A DNA stretch of 64,000 bases from Himantopus leucocephalus (GCA_003993805.1 RSEF01000001.1:76558306-76622305); one strand, 5' to 3'. Counted from the first letter of the stretch, positions 26,161 through 40,120 are shown. Notes: a model not told the origin generated them from the letters alone. Program-made: numbers and translations.

Positions 26161-29100
26161 CATGGAGAGTTTAAGGTTAGTTTCATTTAAGCTGTAGGAG
26201 TCGTTTGAACTTTTAAGTTGTGTTTTCATAGTTTTAGTTCAGTGGTCTGTGTAGTATTTAGGTGTGTGAATATCTGATGTAGAGGTGCTGAAAAGCTACA
26301 GCTAGGACAATGCTTGGTAGTCTTCAGAAGCTGGTCTTTTCTAAATTTATTTCCCTATGGTTGGGGAAAGAGCTTGGCTTTTAGCTGAGTGTAGGTGAGT
26401 GTGGGTGTTTTTTGAAAGATGTTATTTTCTGTGTGTGACTTGGCTTCTTTATTTATCTTGAACTTGTGAAAAGATGTTTTAATGGCAATAGTGGAAATAA
26501 AAAGTATAAAAAGGGGGTGAAAGAGCCACTACTTGGAGGACAGTACTGCAGAGTAAAAATTATGATGGGGATTTTGCTTCATTAAAAATAACTTCTCTGA
26601 ATGTATGTATGATGAAAAGAGGTTGCATGGCTTGTGCCTTGACTGGGTGGCCCCAGGCCCCTACAGTCAAGGTTGCAGTGTGTAATTTCAGCTTTTCTTC
26701 TTTGCCTCTGTTTTGCCTATACTGTAAGATGAACTCTTTGGGAAAGAAATGCACGTGGCTCCATTTGAGAATGGTGGACAGATGCATCAGGTAAGTGCTG
26801 TTCCTTGCTTACCTCTTATATGCGTACAGACTGGCCAGTACTCATCTTGTTGACTTTATGTCCTACATTACACAGGAAAACACTGCTATACTTTGCTTTT
26901 TCTAGGTAGTTAAATTAATATCTTGAACCTGTCTTACAATAACTCTACAAGGAGCTGTTGGTTTTGTAGTCTCACCAGTCTTACAAGCCTTGGAATATGT
27001 AAAATATCCTAAGAAATAACTACCCATAAAAACAGTGCTTTGCACCCAAGTCTGCAGTATTATTTTGCTAGCTGTTGGCTGTCTTTGTTTTTGTTAGACT
27101 GGCTAGAGTACAGAACATGTTACCTTTAGTAAATGAAGCTTATGATATGGCTGCTACTACCTAAATATCTCTGGAGAGTCTGTTTGTAAAGTCATCCTGC
27201 TATGCAGCAGAGAAAGGCTCTTCAATACCAGTCCTAAATAGGTTGGATCTGCAGGGTGAGAATACTGTTCAGAGTCTTCTAAAGGTGTGTGCAATTTCAG
27301 TTTGCTAGCTTCAACACTTATTCTGGTACATTATTGCCCTTCAGAATGAGGAAATATCCTTAACAATAATCGCTGCAGGTAGCACTGCTTTATGTAGTGA
27401 TTTCATGGCTTGTTATCAGTGCCTTTCAGAGAACTGTTAAAGGATCTCCAGACTTTACTGTCTACTGCATGTTGTCTGACTTGCCCTAGCCAGCTAGGAG
27501 GGCTTAGGATGCCACTCCTTTCAGATACGGAGCAATATGGCTTGAAAGGTGATATCCCTAGAAGCAGTTTAGTATGGCATTAGGAGTCTCTTTGGTGAGG
27601 ATTGTAAGTTCAGACATAGTCTCTCTATGCTATCTGATGACAGAAGGCTTACCTGCTGCTAACACACAAAAAGAGTAGGTGATACTTGTAGATAAGGTAT
27701 AAAGAAGATTTCTGGACAGTGTCAGTACCACTTAGTATGAGACTTGATGTGGACCTTCTCAGAGTTGCAGTGTCAAGAGTGGGGTTGGGAGGCGAGGCAG
27801 CAGCCCGTCTCTGGTAAGACTGTTTTGGTAGACATGGCTGATACTTTTCATAGTAAGCAGTGTTGCTGGAGGAGAATGGCTAAGGCCTGATTATGGCTTA
27901 AATTAGGTTGCCTGCTTGGATGCCAGGTGAAAATCTCCAGCTGAGATGCGTTCTAATGTTTTGTGGAAACTCTCTTGAACAGAATGTAAGCTCCAAGAAG
28001 AAAGATGGAAAGTTGAGAGAATGGCAGTGTGCAATGCAAGGATAGAGATTTATAGCTGCTACTGCCCAGCTGTGACTTGGTTAGCACTCAAATGTGTCTA
28101 CAAACTGAACCTGACTCCTGTGTTAGCAGATGGTCCATCCCTTTCTGTGCATATTTGGTTGCTATTGTTACTATGGAGATCAAGTACTGTTTGGCTTTCA
28201 TTAAGCAAACAGAAGAATCTGCCAGTTCTTCAGCAAAGGCCTGATAAGGTAATTTCCTTCATCTCTTGTTTGACAGCAATGATGCAAGGCAAATACTGTA
28301 AATGGAAAAGTTGTCTCTTAAACTGTGCTTTCTGGTAGTGACTATGATTCAGCGTGTATAATGACTGGCCTGGCACTTAGTGTTTGTGGTCTGATATCTG
28401 TGGACAGAGCTGCTGTCCCTCTGCGGCAGAAAAAACATTCCTTCTGCATGGTGAGGTGAGACGCTATTTAAAATCTATAGGCCAAGTGCCACGAAGATCC
28501 TTGCTGGGGGAATGTAACTGGTGCTCTGAGTCACTGTGCTGGAACCTCACGGCTGGTTGCTTTTTCTATGCCACAAAATGATAGATACTGGGGAAGATGA
28601 TGTTAGATACAAGAGAAAAGGCTGTGCAGGTTAGTGTGAAGATCACCAAACTGGTCACTGACAGCATAAGCGTGATTGTAGAGTCAGGAACAGGACAAGT
28701 AGTCATGGGTGGAAAGGGAGCAGTGTTAGATAAGCAAAAAAGGCTGGTAGATTGCTGTTTTCTAGTTAAAAAAAGATGAAGATTTAGGGAAGTATGTAAT
28801 ATGGTGGGTTCTGGCTTATGTGTCTACCATCGTAAGTAATGTTGATATTCCTTAAGGTCAAATTCTCTGTTCTCTGTTTGGCTTCCATCAACCTATATGC
28901 ATCCATAAGGTAGGCTGGTTCTGTAATATTTTCAGTTTGACGCAGGAATGTCTTGATGGAGGGAAGTATAATATTATCATCTCATTTGTTGCAGTAATGA
29001 TAGGCAGAAGGGTAGTAAAGAAAGGTGATTGTGTGTGGTTTCAAGTAGTCACATCGGTACAAATGGGTGTGTGAGAAAGGAAACTTGCTTGACTTTGAAA

Positions 29101-32100
29101 GGCAATTACTGTCATAAGACTGAAGTGAAGTGATCCTGGATATATGCTATAAATCTGTCTTCCGTAAAAATATTTGGATAATGATAGACAGATAATGCTG
29201 TACAAATCACTTTTTTCTTCATGTTTGACCTCTCTCTCTGAAAGAATGACAGCTTTTTTTTTTTCTGTTCCCTCAGCTAAGCTTCTGCAATCTGAGATGA
29301 AGGACCTTGTGTACAAGCACAAAAGCAGAAGGGTTAGTTTGTGCACCTTGGTTCTTTTTCATTTGTCAGTGTGCTTATGAGTATTTCCTAGTCCAAGTGA
29401 GAGGCTGAACAATACATCCCAGGGTGTATCTTATGCATCAGATGGGCCAGCTGGAGCATCAAGCTCCCTTTCATAGTATATTTACCTTGTTTCTGAATTT
29501 CTAGTTTCTTTCATAGTGCCAAAGTTTGATCAAAATTAAAAATAAGCTGGCACCTATAAGTTAGACAATGGTCCCCTCTCTCCTACAACTTATTTTTCAG
29601 GAAAAAGTTTGTTACTGCAACTCTTCTATGAAGTGTGATGGGACCTTGGTCAAAATAGTAAAGCCTATCAACTTGCTATGTTGAGCATCATTTTGGGAGA
29701 TCAGAGATATAGGCAGAAGTGGAAAGCGGCTTAATAATAGAATCAAGTGGTAGGGACTAATTTAGCTCTAGCATATTGACATCTTGCCTCACAGCTTCAA
29801 AGTAGGCAATCAGAAATTGGAAGATGCCCAAGGCGAGTTGAGTCAAAGATGGCAGAAACGTTACAGAAGTCTCCCAAAGGGCAAGAGGAACATACGTCTC
29901 TCATTGAGCAGTTGAAATTTAACGTGTCTGTAGCACTTAAGAGCACGGGGGGAAGAGCAATACAAGATTCAAAACTAGCAACTGAGAAGTAACAGCAGTA
30001 TAATTGTGGATGTTGCTTCTGCATAGTTTGCTGAGTGTGAGGTAAACTCTGCTGCCCCCAAGTTCTAGCTTGGACTCTCAATATCTGCATCAAAGCACTT
30101 CCTTTCCTCTGGAGCATAGTTCCTAAATTCGCAAACACAGATCCTTTGCTAATAGGATCCACATCTTCATTAGGCCCTGTTTAACCTCTGCTTGAAGAGT
30201 CCTGTCGCCTGGGATCCACTTTCTGTGTAACTTGCTAACTGAAAGACAGCATGCAGTTGTAGGAGGCCAACTTGGAAATAAACTAATCTAGAGTTAGAAG
30301 CAGAATGACTTCCCATTTCTCAGCAGATACTGTCTCAATTGCTTGTGGTGTCTTGGTCTAGTGTCCAGGATTCAAGACCTTCTTGATCAGGAATGCATGA
30401 AGTAGATCTCCTTGGCCTCTCCCTTGCTTATTCCTTTCAAGACCTCTCTGGCGCTGTCCTAATGCAAAGTCAAGAGTAGGTGATCAAGTCCTGGGAAGGC
30501 ACTAAGCTGTTGGGGTGTGTGACATAGTCTATAATTCAAGGTGCAAGCACTAACTCAGTTCTAGTAGTGTGTGCAAATTATGCAGCTGCACAGAGCAAGG
30601 AAAAGAAGGGTGAAGTTAGTTCCTAACAGATCAAGCTTAAGCCTTGCTTCATCCTCTCAGGATAATTATATTAAACTCCAATTCAGACTGGTTCTGATGC
30701 CAAATAGTACACTTAGAGATATTGCTGTTGGAAATGAAGCTGCAGTCACAGGCATCTCCTAAAGGTGCTCATATAACGCAAGTGGTAATGTTAGTCAAAT
30801 GTTCCTCTTGATTTGCAATTTGAATTTAAAATACAGAGAAGTGATTGCTGGAGCTGTTGCACAGACAGTCAAGTCTAGCTCTGGCATGGCTTCCATAAGA
30901 GGCAGTTGGGTACAACACTTCATGCGCTTTAATCATGAAACAAAATCTACTCCTAGCTGAGATGTTAATAATATGTTTTGAGATTGAATGCGGCTATTGA
31001 AAATGTTCCTATACTCAAACAAAGGACTCAAATCTGTCTTCTGGTAACTGTTTCCACTTAGACACCCAGGCTTGCAGCTCAGCATGATGCCTGTGCCAGT
31101 GAGTCTATGAGATGACAAACCAGTAACATTAAGCCCCTAAACTATAACTTCTTGAAAATACTCAGGCTATTTTCCCCTGGAACTCTGCAGGAATGAATGC
31201 AAGACTTAGACTTGCATGTTACTGATCTAAGCAGTGCTTTACCATTTAGCAGGTTCTGTTTACATTCCCTCTCTCTGCCTTCACGTGGAAGTTTCTCTCA
31301 TTGGCATGTGGATTTTAAACCTCTTCTGCTGGGAGAATTGGAGAGGCAACCACAGGACTAACATGCTACAGTGCCCTGGAACCTCTTCCTCAGTCTGAAG
31401 AAGATGGCAACATCTCTCCAATCTTATCTCTGCGCTGAAGAATGACTGAGGATTTTGTCAAGAGTAGGAAAAGTCACTGTGTTTAGGTTAGACCTAATGT
31501 ACAGCGGTCTTGACAGTTTTATTTTCGCACGTTTGCCTTGACAGTTTTACTCTTGTATATGCCTAATTCCATTAGCTCCCATGCTAACACCTTGGACCAT
31601 GCGGACACAATTTGTCTGCGTGCTTGCAAGGGAGACAGCATTCAGACTACTGGATTAAAGCTATTGTCGATCTTAACCACTTCATTTTCACTTTGTGGCA
31701 AACTTAAAAAAAAAAAAAAGGAAACGAGAAGATTAAATCTTCCTTCCTACACTGTAGTAACTAACTGTCTTTACTAGCACCACACTATCAATTTTGTCAT
31801 GGGCTGGCTTGGAAGAATGTTGCTTAACAACTGTATGACCAAGCCCATGCATATCTAAGCTCCTGATGTATGTAACATCCTATGAAGATAGTGTTATAAT
31901 AGGAACAGACACTGGAGCTTCCTTACTGCTGAATCTGGGATAGAAAGTTGATTCTACGTCCATGACCCTTTCCTTGATGCAGTCAACCACATAAAAGTAT
32001 AGATAACTACCTAAAAAGAAGATTGACAACTAACACAACTGCTGCTATTAAATTAAGCAGCCATAAGGATAGGTATCAAGTTATAGTTGAGGCTCAGATA

Positions 32101-33000
32101 CCCCTGCCTTGGCTCTAAGGGAAGCCATCAAGAAGTAATCTGAAGCGGATTTTTACCCATAAGGAATGTTCCCCTAGAGGAAGATGCATGCTTCTGAGAG
32201 AGCTGCTTGAATGTGATAAGGAACTGCTTCAGTACAAAAGAAGCTCTTCTAGTCTTATACCTCTGGTTGTCATATACCATCCTTCTCTGGTACTTGCATG
32301 GAAATTTATTGAGCAATGGTACTAGAGAAGCCCATGTACTGAAAGAAACCTTCCCAGAACCATCTGTGCTGGACTTCACGAAAATCCCCGTTTCTATTAA
32401 CCTGAGCACAGGCAAAGCTCTCTATACCGCATAACAGCTAAAACATGCCTGAGGGGGGGGAAAAAAAATATAAAACTTGCCTGTCCATCTCTGCTATTCT
32501 ACAACAGCAAATACCCCCTTCAGAAAAACCTATTGGCACCCCTGGATTCTGTATGTGACCTTCCAGGAATGTATCTAAAGTGCTGTTGCAGTAGGTGTGA
32601 ATCTAAGCAACCATTCTGCAGCAGAATGAACTCTCACTAGCAATCTATAAAGGGCAAAACAACCCTACTGACAAGGAGTAAATGTTCTGTACAAAGCAAT
32701 TGCTCTCTCTGGTCCTAGTCATTCAGACCTGTAGGTCCCTTACTACAAAAATACCCAAAGATGAGCCTAAAAGCTAAAATTCATGATGCTGCTAGATTTC
32801 AGAAATATGGACTCTACTGAGTGGTTTATGGCACGTTAAAATCTATGTGGTCCACAGGAGATACATTACTTGTCTTTAGAACCAGCCTTTGTTCTCCTGA
32901 GGGTGAAATTACTGTATCAGTTTTCTTTCTTCCTCACCTTCATCCCCTCACTTTATTCCACGGGGATGCTAACTACCTTTGCTCTCAACAAATAATCTTA
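26161..33000. other. Unexplained ~6.8 kb stretch with few homopolymer runs
   Basis: No CR1, MIR, LTR or exon was recognised. Compared with its neighbours, the stretch has very few A or T runs of six or more (exceptions near 26411, 29255, 31706 and 32453). Short words such as CTAG and CTTGG seem frequent. The borders are approximate, and the difference was judged by eye, not calculated. Confidence 0.4.
31706..31719 (+). repeat. Poly-A run (14 A)
   Basis: A homopolymer of 14 A. I see no poly(A)-signal-bearing retrocopy or target-site duplication around it, so it is recorded only as a simple repeat. Confidence 0.85.
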
Positions 33001-34621
33001 TAGTTATCCTTTGAGCTAAGCTCCGAGCAATGCATTTCTTGGCTTGCATTTAGCTTTGAAAGCCGCTGCTTGTATTCCAGGCTTGTGTACCTGAACACTT
33101 GCCTCATTTTTCCCATCATATGGTTTGTTCAATAGAAGTTATTACTTTAATCTACAAATGTTATCCTACCTCCGGTCTCAGCCTTTTTCCTTAGCTAGCA
33201 CAAGTAACTATCCCTGCAGTGTTTCAGTTACAAGTTTGAGCCCACGCAAAACCACCTAGTTATGAAATAGTCTCTCTTTGCTCCAAGCGCAACTCCATGG
33301 CCTCTTCAAGCGGCCCTCAATTTTTCCCATGAAATTTCATAGATAATCTTGTTTCTGTTAAAAACAGGCAAAGACTTCTGCCCATGATTAGGCACGTGTC
33401 CAAGGAGCCCTTTGGATGATGAATATCTGCAGGTTTGGAGCCATTAATGGGAGTGAGGAGATGGGGTGATCAATAAATATAGGTAAATTGTGCAGTGCTA
33501 GTTTTAAGGTTCAGTATGATTAGACTAAGGTATCATGCCATACTCTGTATTGCCGCCCTGCTACAATTACCATTCAAAGTCATTATTCAAAAGTGCCCCA
33601 GCTGTGACAGGTTACGGTTACCTGTAAGTCATGCAAAGCCATTTGGGAAATTACTCAGTGCCACTCCTTCAGTGTCTGCTCTTTGTGAAACAGCAGGATA
33701 AACTTCAAATTAGCAAATATTACTCTGTATATAGGCCATACAGTGGACTTCAGCAGACTCCAGACGACAGAGGGATTGCTGGGAATTAATTTATCAGATA
33801 GACAAGTGAAATATCCCATGAGGAGTTAGCAATATTTTTTATTTATTTTTTCAGTCTTTAGGATTTCTGCCTCCTAATCCATCCACTCATCTTGATAGCA
33901 TGCTGTTTTATCAGTACTTCCATGTTTTTTCTTTTTTGTAATTCCAATTTTCTTGCATTTTTTTTAAGTTTCTGGTAGATTACTGATATAAGACAGGGAG
34001 AGAGCTGTTTCTAAGTGGCATTTTCTACAAAATATTGTGACTCTCTCATTGTTGTCTCAGTGGTTTACAATGCATTTTAGCTCCTCTAGCTACAGAGGCT
34101 TTCAGCATTTTAAATTTATAATTAAAGGGTTTGTTATATTTGGCTTTCATAACAAGAACCACTTGAACAGTTTCCTTATTTAGTACACAAGTAACTGACA
34201 ATGTGTAGGGGGATGTTTGTCTTTTTTTTTTTTTTAAATACAAAGAAAATTGTTCTGTATTGTGAAAAGGGTGTGAAATATTTACCCTCCTCATCTCTGC
34301 AGCTGCAAAGAAAGCTCAAAACTTATACAGAAAAAGTTGCTATTATGCTCTGGGGACTTGGGGGGTGCATGTGGAAAAAAAAAATAATAATTACGCTGCT
34401 AGGCAAGCTATCCCCTGGGTCACTTTGCTCTGTTATGCTCACAATCTATCAGGCACCATATGTGCTGTAAATGGAGAAATTATGAATAAAGATTTATCTT
34501 TGTTCTTTGTCTTATCCAAATCATCACCTTAATCATTTGTATTTTGAATCTGTTAGATCCCCATGTTAAACCTCTCTGGCAGCCTGATTTAGACCAGGCT
34601 GGGATTTGCTTTTTGCAGAGT
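33001..34621. other. Non-coding sequence
   Basis: AT-rich with T runs, resembling the rest of the window. I see no gene. Confidence 0.65.
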
Positions 34622-34721
34622 NNNNNNNNNNNNNNNNNNNNNNNNNNNNNNNNNNNNNNNNNNNNNNNNNNNNNNNNNNNNNNNNNNNNNNNNNNNNNNN
34701 NNNNNNNNNNNNNNNNNNNNN
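34622..34721. other. Assembly gap (100 N)
   Basis: Exactly 100 N. The right flank starts almost at once with a perfect 10-base-pair inverted repeat (34725-34753). Confidence 0.99.
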
Positions 34722-35306
34722 TTTTGATGCAGCCCAGGATACAGGCTGCATCAGTATGCCAGAGTGCTCTTGACATGATGATACAGAGGTTTCAACTGCA
34801 AATTTCTTAACCAGTTATGAAGTCAGAAAACTTTTGGATTGAGAGCTTTATTCCAGACGTGCACTTACTGCCAGGTGTTTTGATCCTCATCCCTTTCTTA
34901 GCTGGAGGATCTGTGGAGGGCTACCCTGGAGGTTGCAGTAACAATACAATAGATGTGATCTCTTACATTTCTGACTGGAGCCTGTTTTGGATAGACTGAA
35001 ACTGTAATATTGGCTATATTGTACATTTAATTTCAGTAAAGGACATAAGCCAAACATCTGGTTTGAAATTCTAAGGAAGAACGATAGACCTTAGCCTTGT
35101 TGTAAAAATGGTAACAACAGCCTCTCATCCAAAGAGGTATCTGGTAGTTATGCTGATAGCATTGAAAACCGTGGCATGTGTCAGAATAAACTCTTGGAAG
35201 CCCCTGACCATGAACGCACTTGTTTTTCTGCACAAGATACAGTATTTTAGCTCTTCAGCCTGGCATCACTAATAACTACTTTTGAGTGTGAGAAGTCTTG
35301 TATTAT
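34722..35306. other. Non-coding sequence between gap and CR1
   Basis: It begins with an inverted repeat (34725-34753) directly at the gap edge. I see no gene. Confidence 0.6.
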
Positions 35307-35970
35307 ATCATAGAATTGTTTTGGTTGGAAGAGACCTTTAAGATCATCAAGTCCAACCATTAACCTAGCACTGCCAAGTTACCACTAAACCATGTCCCTC
35401 AGCACTACATTTACACGTTTTTTAAATACCTCCAGGGATGGCGACTCAAACACTTCCCTGGGCAGCCTGTGCCAATACTTGACAACCCTTTCTGTGAAGA
35501 AATTTTTCCTAATATCCAATCTAAACCTCCCCTGGCACAACTTGAGGCAATTTCCTCTTGTCTTATTGATTGTTTCTTGGGAGAAGAGACCAAGCCCCAT
35601 GTCAGTGCAACCTCTTTTCAGGTAGTTGTTGAAAGCGATAAGGTCTCCCCTCACTCCTTTTCTCCAGGCTAAACAACCCCAGTTTCCTCAGCCTCTCCTC
35701 ATAAGACTTGTGCTCTCAACCCTTCACCAGCTTTGTTGCCCTTCTCTGGACACACTCCAGCACCTCAATGTCTTTCGTGTAGCGAGGGGCCCAAAACTGA
35801 ACACAGTACTCGAGGTGGGGCCTCACCAGTGTCAAGTAGAGGGGGATGATCACTTCCCTAGTCCTGCTGGCCACACTATTTCTGATATGAGCCAGGGTGC
35901 TATTGGCCTTCTTGGCCACCTGGGCACACTGCTGGCTCATATTCAGCCAGCTGTTGACCAATACCTACCT
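35307..35970 (-). mobile_element. CR1 LINE fragment, 5'-truncated, with reverse-transcriptase remnants
   Basis: This is a non-LTR retrotransposon of the CR1 family, inserted in minus orientation. The plus strand opens with the typical reverse-complemented 3' end: ATCATAGAATTGTTTTGGTTGGAAGAGACC, broken here as ATCATAGAATTG then TTTTGGTTGGAAGAGACC. Minus-strand frames show the C-terminal part of the CR1 ORF2 protein. The region 35716-35961 carries [15 protein letters not shown] and [15 protein letters not shown]. The region 35385-35654 carries DIRKNFFTERVV and LPREVFESPSLEVFKKR. The two pieces lie in different frames, so there is at least one frameshift between 35655 and 35716. The match to CR1 stops near 35970, so only the last ~660 bases remain, which is typical of incomplete reverse transcription. 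The element cannot be active. Confidence 0.95.
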
Positions 35971-38309
35971 CCATATATATTATGCAGAAAATGCTGGAGA
36001 AAGTCAAACGGTGTGGCAGGTTTGGCTATAGTGGGTCTAGAAATGTGAGTAAATCGAAATCAGAATTAAATGCTAATAAATGGGATAGCATAAAGGTTTT
36101 GTTTTAGTTTGTTCTACATATATTGAAAAGTTTGGGTAAGTAATCAGCATAAAACCCTCGGTGAAATACTGAGCCTCCACTGCAACAGCAGCTGCTGTAT
36201 TTGAACTGATTCCCAGGATCCACACCAGGCAGCTTATTTTTTTTTGTCCAGTATACAGGGGTTATCTCCTGATAGAATTAAATTTTATGGGATTCAAGCT
36301 GCATTTCCAAGCACATCTTAGGCCGAAGAGCTGCTTGTTTTGTGGGGAAATTAGTGCTTCGCCAATGACATCATAAATCTGCTCTGGACATTTCTTATTC
36401 TCAGTTCAGAGCTCTTGCTGCTAAGTGACCACAAGCAGCAGCAAAGAGACCTTGAAAGTGCTTTAACTCCTTGAATATTTTATTGAATCTGCAGTGACAG
36501 AAGCCACCAACGACCACAATCTAATGTGGTTCATCCTTGGTTTTTGTACAAATGTTCAGATTAGAGGGGATGCTCCTTTCTCACCATTGTTCATACTAAT
36601 AAAAAGCTGTGGACACAATGTCTAAGGACACTCGGGTTAGAGTTTTAATTCAAACTTGATATAAAACAAATTATAAACTTTCACACATAATAATTTTCTG
36701 AAAATGCTGCTACTGTGAGACAGGAGTAAATATAGCTTATTGTTTAGGATGCTATCAGGCCTGTCAGTTTACAGGTTTATCAGTTTCTGTTGACTATATG
36801 CCTGAATGGTACAGTATAAGAAAAAGTATACTCAAACAGGTCCTTTTTAATTTTGCTTGGAATATTTCTGCCATTGATGATATCACTGAGCTGCTTCAGC
36901 TGGTGAGGGTAATGTAGAATTCATGTTGAAAGTTTTATGGAAATCAGACTTTGGAGGCATTTCCCCTTGTGAGATAAACATACCAGTTATACTGCTTTTG
37001 CAATAACAAGCTTTGGTCTAACAGGCCACTTTCTGTCCACTGAAGAAAGAGAGTCTTGGAGCTGCAGCTCCGGAGGAAGTGATAAACTGAGAAGGCAAGT
37101 TGGTCAGCAAAATAAACTGCTGTCTTCAACAGCGCTTTCATACCTGAGGAGGAGGTCAGCGTGTGGGGAGGAATGGAAGCAGGAAGAGGGTGGGAGGGAG
37201 AAGAGAGACAGAGGGTGAGGCGTGTAAAGGGGAAGACAACGTCTTGAAGAAATACAGGCTCAGGCATGATCTTGCTGAAACCTCTAGCTCTGTGTGCAAA
37301 GGACGCAGTTAGATCTCCTGCTGGGTGGTGTGGTCCATCTTCACCTGGGCAGTTTCTGAGCAATGACAGCCTGGCATCAGTAAAAAGATATGGAGCACTT
37401 GCTCCACCCATGCTTGACAACCAGGTTAGCACATGATCATTTCTTTGTGAAACTGCTGCTTGACCAGACAGAAATGAATTATGACCCATAATATGCACTT
37501 ATTAGTCTTACTGTCTTTGTCAGGATTAGGTTATTTGTTCCTGATGCCAGGTCTGCAGACATCTTCCCAACAGCTGAATATCCCCAGTAACTTTGTTCAG
37601 ATCTCCAGCCATTCTGTAGAAGAAACGTAGTTTACTTTAAGTTTGCAGTGTTGTCATTTTAAATGACGTTGTAACTTAAAAACACACTCAATGAATTTTC
37701 CAGTCATGCTAGCTGTAAACATCAGACTGGTAGTGAGTTGATGTAGTGTTCTTGGTACCAGTTCCCAACTCCAGCTTTTGAAATCAAGGGTTATATTAAA
37801 AATCAAAAAACTATTTTAGAAGACATGGGAGGATGTAACATTTCAGGACTGATTAAACTGAAAATATACTGCAAAAACTGAAGGTTATGGGAGATGGGAA
37901 AGTTTCTAAACAAAAGAGAATATAGGAAATACAGAAGTTCCCATACTTCAAGCAATTGATATGTATTGTTCCTCACTTATTAATTTGCTTTTAAGAATCT
38001 CTTGTTATGGGTTTAGAATTAATCTTTTGATTTCCTTTTGAGACCCTATTCCCAGTTTGAACAACTTTAATTCTGTATTCAAATCAAAGAAGAGCACAAA
38101 ATGTACTTTGCTTTGTACACAAGCATTCTCCTCTTTGGTTAATCATTTCAGTGTGAGGGGAGAGGGGAGCGGCTGGTTTGCTTTATTTTTATGAATGCAG
38201 TACCCATGAAAACACAAGACTTAACTATTTAGGACTCTCATTCCCGTGCAGTGGTGGAAGTACTTGGACTTCAGTTATGTTTCATTAAAGGTAAAGAAAT
38301 CAACATTCA

Positions 38310-38395
38310 GTTTCATGGAGAGGTCTTGCTCTTTCTGTGCCTTGGTTGCTCATTTCCAAAACAAGGATATTAGTAGTTACTGTCTCACGGGGAAG
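38310..38395 (+). mobile_element. MIR-like SINE relic
   Basis: TTGCTCTTTCTGTGCCTTGG, GCTCATTTCCAAAACAAGGA and TATTAGTAGTTACTGTCTCA follow the MIR 3' half (ctctgtgcctcagtttccccatctgtaaaatggggataatagtacctacctca). Divergence is high. Confidence 0.45.
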
Positions 38396-40120
38396 CACCA
38401 AAATAATACACAATAGTTTAGGGTACTCAGGTAGCTCAAGCATGGGAGAGGCAAAAGTACCGTTGGCTCTAGGCTACGGTTAAGGCTGAGAGTAGACAGA
38501 GGCTTCTATTTCAGTGCTTTTTGGCTCTGACTCTACTCTATGTTAGAAAGTATTTTATGGTGCTGCACCCAGCCTTATCCTTTTCTGGGACAAAAATAAC
38601 TGTGAAGATGCTACAGACCATTTCTGGACTGTATGTAATTACATGATGACTTGGAAGGAAAAGATTGCATTTCTCCTTCCAGGGAGTCCTCAGTTGTAGG
38701 AGCAGAGAAGTAAATCAGCTCATATTCAGGCTGAAATTATAGATGACTTTTGTTAGAAAAGGAAACCTGTCTTCTCCATGGTGGTTGGGAAAGGGAGTGG
38801 GAGCTCTCTATGATCAGGGCTGTTCTTCTTGACCATCTGGCAGAGGTGGGAACTAAGAGAAAAATATCTGAGAACAACAATGAAGAGGAGACTGAGGTGG
38901 CCTGAAAGGTGAGCCTTCACATGATGAGATGAAGCAGAGGAAAAAGGCAATTGAGACTGACTGTCAAGAAACAGGTTCCAAACAGAAATTGTGGAAATGC
39001 TTCTTGCTTGAGTGATTTAACGGCAGAGCGTGCTCCTGTTTTGTGGAGGCAGGAAATTGGTGTCTGTCTGTGGAGGTGAGTCAGAGATGGTTGATTTGCT
39101 CAACAATATTTCACTGGGATGTGCTTAAAAAGAAATAATTGTAGGGTTTATATAGCTTCTATCTCTTCCTCTGAAAGCTGTTATATCAGAAATCCTCAGA
39201 GTCTAGGTTGCATGAGGAATAAAGATGACTTTAAATATCTGTTTCAGATTAATATTTGTATAGGTGTTTAGAAAGTCATGGAAGCCATATGGTGCCAGAG
39301 GCAGGATCTCTCGTTGGGTACTTGCCCATCTCTCCATCTCCATATCCCTTAACCTGCCTTAGATGAACTGTGGAGCAGATTTGAGGGGAGGAGCGGAGGA
39401 TTCTGCTCCTTCTGGCCTAGGATGGCTACTGCCTGTGTGCAGAGTCTTTCTCCTGCACATTGGCTGCTGGTTCTCTCTCATCCCTGCTCAGATGGATCCT
39501 TTAGCATCACCCTGGGAATGGTGTGAGGTGTACTTACCACACAAGCATAAAACCACAGAGAATTTTCCTCCTTTAGCTTGACTTGAGCTGTTGAGGCATG
39601 AGAGAATTGCTGGAGAACATTTGGCTCTGTGTTTTCGTCATAGTGTTTCTTTAACAACTTGAGAATGACCCAATGTCAGGTTGCAGAGGGACAGAAGTTA
39701 TTCTATACCCTCTGGGCTGCAAGGTTAGTATTGAATTAACAAAGTTTGGCTTTGTGTATAACTACATATAGCAACTATGTGCTTCTAGCTCTGCATGATT
39801 CCTCCATCTGTTGTAACAGCCACAGGTTATAAATAAATAAACAAAGGGCTTAAATTACTGTGAAAATCTTCTTTGATACAGTTATAGACACAGCATTGGA
39901 GAGCTTGTGTAAAATGCTGCTGCTTTTTTTTTCAAACCAGAGCATACCTGACTCCCCAGCAATTACTCTTTCCAAAACTATTCAAAGATGCTGCAAACAC
40001 AATGGTGCCTTAATCTTCATGAAAATGACCTATGTGAAAAATCTGCTTGAATTAGGTTCGTCTTTCTTTTGTTGGAAAGGAGCAGAAAATTTTCCCAATA
40101 TTCTCTCTCTAACCATTTAA

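Noticed and set aside
34480..34810. Frames on both strands running through the N gap
   Set aside because: Their length comes from the 100 N bases, not from coding sequence.
35626..36048. 140-codon plus-strand frame
   Set aside because: It is the antisense reading of the CR1 element, and the real coding remnant is on the minus strand.
36944..37498. Longest open frame in the window (184 codons, minus strand)
   Set aside because: It has no recognisable domain, no repeated motif and no flanking exon. In 64 kb over six frames, one such frame is plausible by chance.
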